From NCBI RefSeq assembly GCF_000732635.1, contig NZ_JPMD01000013.1, positions 50,491-114,490 on the forward strand: a stretch of 64,000 bases of DNA. Reading direction: 5' to 3'. The stretch comes from Clostridium sulfidigenes. GTDB lineage: Bacteria; Bacillota; Clostridia; Clostridiales; Clostridiaceae. Shown in pieces: positions 57,209 to 64,000 of the stretch (position 1 is the stretch's first letter; every line of letters starts with the position of its first letter). The notes beneath the pieces were generated by a model, which saw nothing but the letters and a program-made list of their open reading frames with translations, was not told the origin of the DNA and did no database searches. The translations under genes and the position numbers were made by a program.

Positions 57209-57366
57209 GTAAAGTTTTGTAAAAAGTTTTATAGTGTTTATGGACATATTTCCTTTAGATTCTACATATGGTATTTGGCAAATCTATATATGTAAAAAAA
57301 GTACCACTTTTAATGATACTTTCACACCAAATATAAGTTTATTTTATCGAATATAGGTAGCTCAAA

Positions 57367-57978
57367 CTATTTTATATAAGACATGTCGCTTAGTCTCTTT
57401 ATGATATGTTTTCCGTTGTCATCTTCTATAAAATGAGAAACTCCACCTGCAAATCCAAATAAATCACAGTTATTAAGATCATCTGGTTTAAGTCCTAACC
57501 ACATAGCGTTGAAAATACTTAATGTGTCCCCATGGGAAACAATAATTATATTCTCATCCTCACTGCTCATTATGTCATTGTAGAAAGGTTCTAGACGCTT
57601 CCAAGTTTCTCTTCTAGATTCAGCATCTGGTACACATCTATCATCAATTGTCTTTTCCCATGCTGTTTGATTTTCTCTAAGCCATTGTACACTTTTGCCT
57701 ACAGCAGAACCAAGGTTACGTTCCCTTAGATCTTCATTAATAACGGGTTCTAAGTTTAAATGCTTTGCTACAATTTCAGCAGTCTGTTTTGCTCTTTTTA
57801 AGTCTGAAGAATACATAACATAGACAATATCTTTTGAAAGTTCTTCCTTAAGCTTTATCCCAATGTTATTTGCTTGTTCTTTTCCTAGGTTAGTTAAATC
57901 CCAATCTGTCCATGAACCAATCATCCCATTGGTGTGATGCACTGATTGAGTATGTTGAATGGTAATTATTCTTTTCAT
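57367..57978 (-). CDS. Histidine phosphatase (phosphoglycerate mutase-like)
   Basis: A 203-residue protein. MKRIITIQHTQSVHHTNGM occupies the position of the usual RHGE motif; the catalytic His is kept but Arg is Gln and Gly is Thr. Downstream the family motifs MYSSDLKRAKQTAEI, the Glu in EDLRERNLG and the second His in IIIVSHGDTLSIF are intact. The substitution of the phosphate-binding Arg may alter activity or substrate. It lies between smpB and ssrA on the same strand as both; the 230-bp gap to ssrA holds the ssrA promoter. Confidence 0.88.
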   Translation of the reverse strand: MKRIITIQHTQSVHHTNGMIGSWTDWDLTNLGKEQANNIGIKLKEELSKDIVYVMYSSDLKRAKQTAEIVAKHLNLEPVINEDLRERNLGSAVGKSVQWLRENQTAWEKTIDDRCVPDAESRRETWKRLEPFYNDIMSSEDENIIIVSHGDTLSIFNAMWLGLKPDDLNNCDLFGFAGGVSHFIEDDNGKHIIKRLSDMSYIK

Positions 57979-58036
57979 CCTTTACCGCTCCCCCTATTTA
58001 AACTTCCCATACTTCATAGCAAAATTCTATTGTGCA

Positions 58037-58107
58037 AAGGAAACTCCTGCTCACATTCGTTCCCATGAGTAAGTTCGAATAACTAAATCAAAGATTTAGA
58101 TTCTTAC
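58037..58107 (-). repeat. 70-bp dispersed repeat, copy A, at the smpB stop
   Basis: About 70 bases beginning AGGAAACTCCTGCTCACATT on the plus strand are nearly identical to 59746-59815. It contains the inner palindrome CTAAATCAAAGATTTAG. It includes the smpB stop codon and runs into the intergenic region. It can fold and may act as terminator or mRNA 3' stabiliser. Confidence 0.75.
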
Positions 58108-58571
58108 CTATATTTCTCTTTCATTTGTCTGTCTATGTCTCTCTTAGCTGCTTTTTCTAGCATTACATCTCTCTTATCGTAATCTTTTTTACCTCTACAT
58201 ACTCCAAGGTTCACTTTTACTTTACCGTCTTTAAGATATAAGCTAAGTGGTATTAGAGTGTACCCCTTTTGAGCCGTGAATCCTAAAAGTTTATCTATTT
58301 CTCCTTTGTGAAGAAGTAGCTTTCTTACTCTTAGAGGATCTTTGTTAAATATGTTTCCTTGCTCATAAGGGCTTATGTGCATATTTTTTACGAAAACTTC
58401 TCCATTGTATACATCTGCATAGCTATCTCTAAGGTTTGCTTTCCCAGCTCTTATAGATTTAACTTCTGTCCCTACAAGTACTATTCCTGCTTCCATAGCT
58501 TCTTCTATGAAGTAATCGTGTCTTGCTTTTCTATTTTCTACTAAAGTTTTAGTTCCTAATTTCTTTGCCAT
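58104..58571 (-). CDS. smpB: SsrA-binding protein
   Basis: SmpB, about 155 residues from [20 protein letters not shown], where AGGTGA lies five bases upstream; a longer in-frame start seven codons earlier is weaker. Motifs: [50 protein letters not shown] and the basic tail [20 protein letters not shown], which enters the mRNA channel of the ribosome. It delivers tmRNA to stalled ribosomes; ssrA lies downstream on the same strand. The stop codon lies inside the 70-bp dispersed repeat. Confidence 0.97.
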   Translation of the reverse strand: MAKKLGTKTLVENRKARHDYFIEEAMEAGIVLVGTEVKSIRAGKANLRDSYADVYNGEVFVKNMHISPYEQGNIFNKDPLRVRKLLLHKGEIDKLLGFTAQKGYTLIPLSLYLKDGKVKVNLGVCRGKKDYDKRDVMLEKAAKRDIDRQMKEKYR

Positions 58572-58912
58572 GTTTTCACCTACTTTTATCATTAATATAT
58601 AATTTTCTCATTATACATGTGATTTTACTAAATTTAAAATGTATTGTATAGTATAACCTATTTTTATTATAACCTAAATTATAAATATTGTAATTATTAA
58701 CCTTGAAATATATGAATTTTGACTATCTAAAAAGTTTATATCTTAAGTATAATATATAATTTAAAAATATGGAGTTTTTTCCTAAATTTTCTTTACCTAT
58801 TGACTTAGCTACAATATAATATAGTTATATTACACTATAATTGTAGGTTAATATTAGTAATCCATATTACATATTTAGTATAGCCATATAATTTTCAAAA
58901 GGTGAGGTATTT
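58572..58912. other. Divergent promoter region
   Basis: About 340 AT-rich bases between smpB (minus) and the small membrane gene (plus). A TTGACT at 58800-58805 with several TATA-like hexamers after it could drive the plus-strand gene. No other structure seen. Confidence 0.4.
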
Positions 58913-59137
58913 ATGAATGAAAAAAATTATTTACAACTAGGTACTGTCTTTATTATATCAAGTGGATTAATATACACCATTGAAAGATTAATTTCATATT
59001 TACATTGGTACTTGTGGGTTGGCCAAGACATCATGGACATACCCATACCTGGAATAAATATATTTATTTATATATTTGTTCTTATAGGAACTTTCTTCTA
59101 TTTATTAGGTTTTAGAGAAAAACAAAAAAATAAATAA
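58913..59137 (+). CDS. Small membrane protein with two helices
   Basis: A 74-residue protein with AAGGTGAGG 6 bases before its ATG. Two hydrophobic helices (LGTVFIISSGLIYTIERLI and IFIYIFVLIGTFFYLLGF) with a Trp-rich loop (YLHWYLWVGQD) between. The C-terminus is basic (REKQKNK). I do not recognise a family. It is one of the few plus-strand genes here and has no partner. Confidence 0.7.
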   Translation: MNEKNYLQLGTVFIISSGLIYTIERLISYLHWYLWVGQDIMDIPIPGINIFIYIFVLIGTFFYLLGFREKQKNK

Positions 59138-59477
59138 AATATCACTATATATTTTGTGATAAATCACGTAATTATATTTTATATAGAATGTATAATAACT
59201 TATATTAATTTAGTTTCTCCAATTCCCATGTTTTTAGCTTTTTATGTTTTTATGTTCTTATGTTCTTCCACAGCTAATCCCTTGATATAACTGTATTTAA
59301 GCCCTCTAGGGAACACCTACATTTTAACTATTCAAAATTAAAAATATTTATATAGAAAACTTTTTAAATAGCTCTATTTTTATATAGGAAACTATTTACC
59401 TATATAACTATATAACTAGTTGTTGGCGCTGTGGGGGTTTCAGGGATTTCCTCAAAGATTTGGAGTAGAACTTAGAA

Positions 59478-59530
59478 GAGCTGTCTCACGGTAGAATTTT
59501 TTTAACTCTACTTTGAGACAGCTCTTCCAA
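59478..59530. repeat. Long inverted repeat in a gene-poor gap
   Basis: AGAGCTGTCTCA pairs with TGAGACAGCTCTT around an inner GTAGA...TCTAC stem with a T7 loop. It lies in the 678-bp gap between the small membrane gene and the alcohol dehydrogenase gene. It may be a terminator or a miniature-element remnant; the same AGAGCTGTC string appears unpaired near 47145. Confidence 0.5.
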
Positions 59531-59616
59531 GTTGATTTGATTTGATTTGATGAATTATAAGGATATTTTTTAAATCTGCTGTACCTTAGTTCAACAGAAT
59601 TAATAACATAATATAA

Positions 59617-59642
59617 GAAACCCCACTTTTCAGTGGAGTTTC
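59617..59642 (-). terminator. Terminator-like hairpin downstream of the alcohol dehydrogenase gene
   Basis: GAAACCCCACT pairs with AGTGGAGTTTC (one mismatch), with a short U-rich tail on the minus strand. It is about 175 bp past the ADH stop. Confidence 0.6.
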
Positions 59643-59745
59643 TTCCACTAACTAAAATTAATTATTGTCTCCCTCTATTGCAATTAAACCCCTTTTTACC
59701 ATGTTGCAATGACAAATTAAAGATTTATTTTCTCGCTTTGCTCGA

Positions 59746-59815
59746 GAGGAAACTCCTTCTCACTTCGTTCCAATGAGTAAGTTCGAGTAACTAAATCAAA
59801 GATTTAGACTCTTAC
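59746..59815 (-). repeat. 70-bp dispersed repeat, copy B, at the alcohol dehydrogenase stop
   Basis: Nearly identical to 58037-58107 with a handful of differences. Like copy A it abuts a stop codon (59816-59818) and contains the CTAAATCAAAGATTTAG palindrome. On the left it continues into another partial palindrome CTCGCTTTGCTCGAG. Confidence 0.75.
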
Positions 59816-60982
59816 TTATAACTCTACTTTGTTACCGTAGTAAGTGCATTCAAATAGTCTTTCCATTGTTTTGTCGTCTATTTCTCTTGGGTTTGAGCCT
59901 GTGCATGCATCAAGCACTGCATTGTGAGCTATGAACTCAAGATTTGCTTTGAAGTCTTCTTCGGTAACACCGTATTCCTTCATTGAGTGAGGAATACTTA
60001 GTTTTGTATTTAAGTCATTGATCATTTCTATTAATGAATCAGTTAATTCTGAATCTGTATTTCCATTTAATTTTAACATTCTAGCTATGTCTGCATATCT
60101 ATCTTCACATTTAGTTCTGTTGTACTGAATTACATATGGAAGGAAGATTGCATTTGCACATCCATGAGGAATGTGGAATACTGCTCCTGTTTTATGAGCC
60201 ATGGAGTGAACTATTCCTAGTAGTGCATTTGAGAATGCCATTCCTGCAAGGCATTGAGCCTCGTGCATTAAGTTTCTTGATTTTTCACATCCATTATAAG
60301 AATCTATTAAGTGTTCTTTTACCATTTCAATTGCTTTTAATGCTAATGGATCTGAAAAGTTTGATCTTAGTGATGCTGTGTATGCTTCTATAGCATGAGT
60401 TAAAGCATCCATTCCAGTATGAGCAACTAGAGTCTTAGGCATTGTTTGTGCAAGTGCTGGATCTATTATTGCTATATCTGGTGTTATATTGAAATCAGCT
60501 AATGGATATTTAATCTTAGCTTTGTAATCAGTAATTACAGAAAATGCTGTAACTTCTGTAGCTGTACCACTAGTTGATGGTATTGCAACGAATTTTGCTT
60601 TTTGTCTTAATTCTGGTAGTCCAAATGGAATAACTGCTTGTTCAAAAGTAAATTCTGGGTATTCGTAGAATATCCACATTGCTTTTGCTGCATCTATTGG
60701 AGATCCTCCACCTATAGAAACTATCCAATCTGGCTCAAAGCTTCTCATAGCTTCTGCACCTTTCATAACTGTTTCTACTGATGGGTCTGGTTCTACCCCT
60801 TCAAATAATTCAACTTCCATACCTGCTTCTTTTAGGTAGTCTTCAACCTTTTGCAAGAATCCGAATCTCTTCATAGATCCGCCACCAACAACTACGAAAG
60901 CTCTCTTCCCTTTTAAAGTTTTCAGAGTTTCTAACGCTCCTTCTCCATGATATATATCTCTTGGTAATGTAAAACGTGCCAT
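59816..60982 (-). CDS. Iron-containing alcohol dehydrogenase (butanol dehydrogenase-like)
   Basis: A 388-residue group III dehydrogenase. The N-terminal nucleotide-binding domain has SIGGGSPIDAAKAMW; iron ligands are expected in DALTHAIEAY and HSMAHKTGAVFHIPHGCANAI. Length and motifs fit NADPH-dependent butanol/ethanol dehydrogenases of Clostridium, which reduce aldehydes at the end of solvent fermentation. Codon use looks more restricted than in neighbours, as in highly expressed genes. GGGAGG precedes the start. It sits between rnr and smpB, separate from both by own regulatory regions. Confidence 0.95.
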   Translation of the reverse strand: MARFTLPRDIYHGEGALETLKTLKGKRAFVVVGGGSMKRFGFLQKVEDYLKEAGMEVELFEGVEPDPSVETVMKGAEAMRSFEPDWIVSIGGGSPIDAAKAMWIFYEYPEFTFEQAVIPFGLPELRQKAKFVAIPSTSGTATEVTAFSVITDYKAKIKYPLADFNITPDIAIIDPALAQTMPKTLVAHTGMDALTHAIEAYTASLRSNFSDPLALKAIEMVKEHLIDSYNGCEKSRNLMHEAQCLAGMAFSNALLGIVHSMAHKTGAVFHIPHGCANAIFLPYVIQYNRTKCEDRYADIARMLKLNGNTDSELTDSLIEMINDLNTKLSIPHSMKEYGVTEEDFKANLEFIAHNAVLDACTGSNPREIDDKTMERLFECTYYGNKVEL

Positions 60983-61199
60983 AATATGAACCTCCCTATT
61001 ACAAACTTTAAATTTTGTTATTTATTTAACATTTATAATTTTAGTATACCACCTTTTTCTAAAAATACTAGTACTTTGTTAAAAATTTATCTGATTTGTT
61101 TAACTTTTTAACAATCTTTTTTTGATTTTTACGCTCTACTATGTAAAATTATCCTATATTTTTATTTGTTTCCCTTAATTTATAGCAAATTACATAAAA

Positions 61200-61251
61200 A
61201 AGAAGAGATAAAATCATATTTAATTTAATAAACAAAATTTTATCTCTTCTT
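61200..61251 (-). terminator. Terminator of rnr
   Basis: AAGAAGAGATAAAAT and its complement with a 22-base loop lie 48 bp past the RNase R stop. The rest of the 316-bp gap to the dehydrogenase start is AT-rich promoter DNA without other visible features. Confidence 0.8.
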
Positions 61252-61298
61252 ATATAATGTTAAATTTTTATCCTTATAGTTTTCTTCTTAACTATATT

Positions 61299-63476
61299 TT
61301 ACTCTCCAAAAATTAAATCATCGATGTCTAGGGACATTTCTTCTTCCTCTTCTTCTACTTGTGGTTTAACTATTTCAAAGTAAATATCGTGGGCATCTAT
61401 GTCAACCTTAGAGCAAACTACCTTAACTTCATCTCCTAGTCTGTAGATATTCTTAGTTCTCTCACCAACTAAAGCTAGATGCTTTTCATCATAGATATAG
61501 TAGTCATCATGAAGCTCACTAATATGAACTAAACCTTCTATGGTGTTAGGAAGTTCAACGAACATACCAAAGCTAGTTACAGAGGATATGATTCCTTCGA
61601 ATTCTTCTCCTATCTTATCCATCATGTATTCAGCTTTCTTTAAGTCATCTACTTCACGTTCTGCATCCACAGCCATTCTTTCTGTATCAGAGGATTGTTT
61701 TGAAGCATCTATTACAAAGGTTCTTAATCTCTTCTCTCTCTTAGAATTTAATCCTTCGTTTATCATTTCCTTTATAATTCTATGAATTACTAGGTCAGGA
61801 TATCTTCTTATTGGAGATGTGAAGTGACAATAGTATTTAGCAGCAAGACCAAAGTGTCCTACACATAAATGGGAATATTTTGCCTTCATCATAGATCTTA
61901 AAAGTAAGGTACTAACTACTGTTTCTTCCTTCTTGCCTTTAACCTTTTCTAGAATCTTTTGAAGCTCCCTTGGATGAATTTCATCTTCTTTAAATCTTAC
62001 ATGGTATCCTAGGTTATATACGAATTCACTAAAGTGTAATAACTTCTCCATATCTGGGTCTTCGTGAACTCTATAAACAAATGGTGCATTAAGCCAGAAG
62101 AAGTGCTCTGCTACAGTTTCATTACAGATTAGCATAAATTCTTCTATTATTCTATTGGCAATGGCTCTTTCACGAGGTAGGATATCTATTGGTTTACCAG
62201 TGTCATCTAGGATTATTCTACATTCTTCAAAATCAAAGTCTATAGCACCTCTTGATAATCTCTTTTTATTTAAGAGCTCAAATAATCTACCCATGTTCTT
62301 AAAGTCTTCATGAAGGTGTTTAAATTTTTCTATAGTTTCAGCATCTTCATCTCTAAGAATCTTAGTTACATCAGTGTAGGTCATTCTTTCATTAGTTTTT
62401 ATTACACTTTCAAAGATATCATGGTCTACTACTTTTCCTGTAGGATCAATTTCCATAAAGCAACTAAGAGCAAGTCTATCTACCTTTGGATTTAAGCTAC
62501 ATACTCCATTTGATAGTTTTCTAGGTAGCATTGGAATTACTCTATCAATTAGGTATACAGAGGTACCTCTTTTAAAGGCTTCCTTATCAAGGACATTATT
62601 TTCTCTTACATAGTGTGATACGTCTGCAATATGAACTCCTAGCTTGAAGTTTCCATTTTTCAGAACTTCTACTGAAACAGCATCATCTAGGTCCTTTGCA
62701 TCTTCTCCATCTATGGTAACCATAGTCACATCTCTAAGATCTCTTCTTCTGTCTATTTCACTTTGAGGAACCATATCTTCTATTCTTTCCGCATATTCCT
62801 CTACCTGTAATGGGAATTCTTCAGGAAGATTGTGCTTTCTAATTATAGTTAGGATATCTATTCCCTTATCTCCTTTTTCTCCTAGGATTTCAATGATCTT
62901 TCCTTCTGGATTTCTTCTTTTCTCTGGCCAGCTAGTGATTTCTACCACTACTATTTGACCTGATTTTGCCCCATTTCTATCATTTTTTGAAATGAATACG
63001 TCTTGACCTATCTTTTTATCATCTGGTACAACGAATCCAAAGTTTTTGCTATCTTCATAGGTTCCAACTAATTTTTTATTCTTTCTTTCAACAATTCTGA
63101 TAATTTCTCCTTCAGATTTCTTACCGTTATTTTCATCTTTTAATACTTTAACTAACACCACGTCATTGTTCATGGCACTATTTACATTACTAGCAGGGAT
63201 AAATATATCTGGTCTATCTTCTTCTACAATTACAAAACCAAAACCCTTTTGGTGAGCAGCAAAAACCCCTTTAAGTATACCCATTCTCTCTGGAATTCCA
63301 TATAGCTCTGCTCTATTTTTTATTATTTCTCCATCTTTCTCCATTTCATTTAATAGGTTTAAAAACTCTTTAGACTCTTTTTTACCTATACCAAATATTT
63401 TAGACAACTCTTTTAAACTCATCGGTTTATAAGCTTTTTCTTTCATAAAGCTTACAAGTACTTCTCTTATATTCAT
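61299..63476 (-). CDS. rnr: Ribonuclease R
   Basis: A 725-residue 3'-5' exoribonuclease. Order: N-terminal winged helix (LKELSKIFGIGKKESKEFL), two cold-shock-type OB domains (GVFAAHQKGFGFVIVEE; GTYEDSKNFGFVVPDD), RNB catalytic domain with DGEDAKDLDDAVSVE (metal-binding Asp cluster) and GHFGLAAKYYCHFTSPIRRYPDL, and an S1 domain at FEGIISSVTSFGMFVEL. The lysine-rich tail of some homologues is replaced by an acidic one (EEEEEMSLD). It degrades structured RNA and mRNAs freed by trans-translation, consistent with smpB and ssrA downstream. Confidence 0.97.
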   Translation of the reverse strand: MNIREVLVSFMKEKAYKPMSLKELSKIFGIGKKESKEFLNLLNEMEKDGEIIKNRAELYGIPERMGILKGVFAAHQKGFGFVIVEEDRPDIFIPASNVNSAMNNDVVLVKVLKDENNGKKSEGEIIRIVERKNKKLVGTYEDSKNFGFVVPDDKKIGQDVFISKNDRNGAKSGQIVVVEITSWPEKRRNPEGKIIEILGEKGDKGIDILTIIRKHNLPEEFPLQVEEYAERIEDMVPQSEIDRRRDLRDVTMVTIDGEDAKDLDDAVSVEVLKNGNFKLGVHIADVSHYVRENNVLDKEAFKRGTSVYLIDRVIPMLPRKLSNGVCSLNPKVDRLALSCFMEIDPTGKVVDHDIFESVIKTNERMTYTDVTKILRDEDAETIEKFKHLHEDFKNMGRLFELLNKKRLSRGAIDFDFEECRIILDDTGKPIDILPRERAIANRIIEEFMLICNETVAEHFFWLNAPFVYRVHEDPDMEKLLHFSEFVYNLGYHVRFKEDEIHPRELQKILEKVKGKKEETVVSTLLLRSMMKAKYSHLCVGHFGLAAKYYCHFTSPIRRYPDLVIHRIIKEMINEGLNSKREKRLRTFVIDASKQSSDTERMAVDAEREVDDLKKAEYMMDKIGEEFEGIISSVTSFGMFVELPNTIEGLVHISELHDDYYIYDEKHLALVGERTKNIYRLGDEVKVVCSKVDIDAHDIYFEIVKPQVEEEEEEMSLDIDDLIFGE

Positions 63477-63551
63477 AATGCACTTCCTTTCATACTTTTC
63501 TCATCTTTACGTAATATATCCTCTTAATACATACTATTTTTTATATAATGC

Positions 63552-63707
63552 CTACCATCTCTAAAGCTTCAAAAAAGCTAAGAACTCTGTTTATCCGATG
63601 ACTACCAACTCTAATACTCCTATCTTTTTTAAAGTTGGGGTTAAAAGCTGCTACGTCCCTGGATAACTATCTCTAAAACTCTCGCCGAAACTAAGAACTC
63701 TGTTTAT
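63552..63707. repeat. Two related intergenic repeat units
   Basis: Units ending CTAAGAACTCTGTTTAT occur at about 63552-63594 and 63667-63707, with a shared upstream CTATCTCTAAA-like stretch. The segment between contains a CCAACTCTAAT/AAAGTTGGGGTT fold. This is a clostridial-type intergenic repeat. Function unknown. The rest of 63477-64000 is AT-rich without a gene. Confidence 0.6.
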
Positions 63708-63861
63708 AATTAGTATATCTATTTACTATTATTGCTCTATTAAATCAATGTTATGTGTTTTTTATATTAGATATTTACATATTATATAGTTTACAGTATA
63801 TGCTACATAATTTCTATATTTAACTTCTTAAACATATGTTTTCCAAAAATAAATTTTATTA

Positions 63862-63904
63862 CAAGAAAAAACCCATCGGGGGTAACCAATGGGTTTTTTC
63901 CTTG
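63862..63904. terminator. Terminator of a gene beyond the right edge
   Basis: CAAGAAAAAACCCAT pairs with ATGGGTTTTTTCCTTG around a GC-rich loop; T-runs on both strands. A second small hairpin (GTATAACC/GGTTATAC) follows at about 63942-63967. Confidence 0.75.
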
Positions 63905-64000
63905 CAATAATATACAATTATATTCGACATAAAATAACTTGTATAACCCTTGGGGTTAGGTTATACGTATAAATAAAAAGGGGTTATTTATTCTATTTAT

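Noticed and set aside
59478..59530. Inverted repeat as an insertion-sequence end
   Set aside because: No transposase, matching second end or target duplication is visible; a terminator-like hairpin is simpler.

Overview
The base composition (strongly AT-rich), AGGAGG-type ribosome binding sites, the gene content and the tmRNA tag peptide (AEDNFALAA) all point to a Firmicute, most likely Clostridium sensu stricto. I do not assign a species. Most genes lie on the minus strand.

Layout from left to right. 0-4.4 kb: a response regulator (cut by the window edge), an FtsX-type ABC transporter and a cupin. 4.4-7.6 kb: proB and a frameshifted proA. 7.6-30 kb: chromosomal or accessory metabolism (M28 lipoprotein peptidase, DegV, two Nudix hydrolases, radical SAM proteins, a PLD/DEAD/DUF3427 helicase, SelO, a fasciclin protein, a DesK-like two-component system with an ABC-2 exporter, a frameshifted EAL signalling protein). 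30-43 kb: two more FtsX-type ABC systems, one with a TetR regulator and one with its own two-component system. 43-47 kb: a HIRAN/J-domain pair, a YczE-type membrane protein and an acyltransferase. 47-56.5 kb: an accessory block with a LAGLIDADG endonuclease, a ParA operon, a membrane-HEPN-winged-helix protein, a group II intron relic and a SIR2/ABC-ATPase operon that looks like an anti-phage ABC-3C system. 56.5-63.5 kb: conserved core with ssrA (tmRNA), a histidine phosphatase, smpB, an iron alcohol dehydrogenase and RNase R.

The most notable observations are linked to ssrA. First, the tmRNA gene is interrupted in its T-loop by a 288-nt group I intron; removing it restores a perfect T-arm and acceptor stem. 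Second, the last part of the tmRNA 3' end (TGGTGGAGGCGAGGGG on the plus strand) with its terminator hairpin recurs in the same orientation at about 50.3, 47.8 and 45.6 kb and 7.6 kb, with two decayed copies near 47.0 and 4.46 kb. I read these as displaced attachment-site remnants of elements that inserted one after another into the tmRNA 3' end. They divide the left flank into cassettes, several carrying a single defence-like module. No integrase is present in the window.

Three otherwise intact genes (proA, the EAL protein, the ABC-3C ATPase) are each broken by one surplus A in an A8-A9 run, which suggests either homopolymer base-calling error or polymerase slippage. The SIR2 gene carries a separate candidate -1 slip site just before its stop. 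Trans-translation genes (ssrA, smpB) and rnr, whose product degrades the mRNAs released by trans-translation, sit together as in other clostridia.
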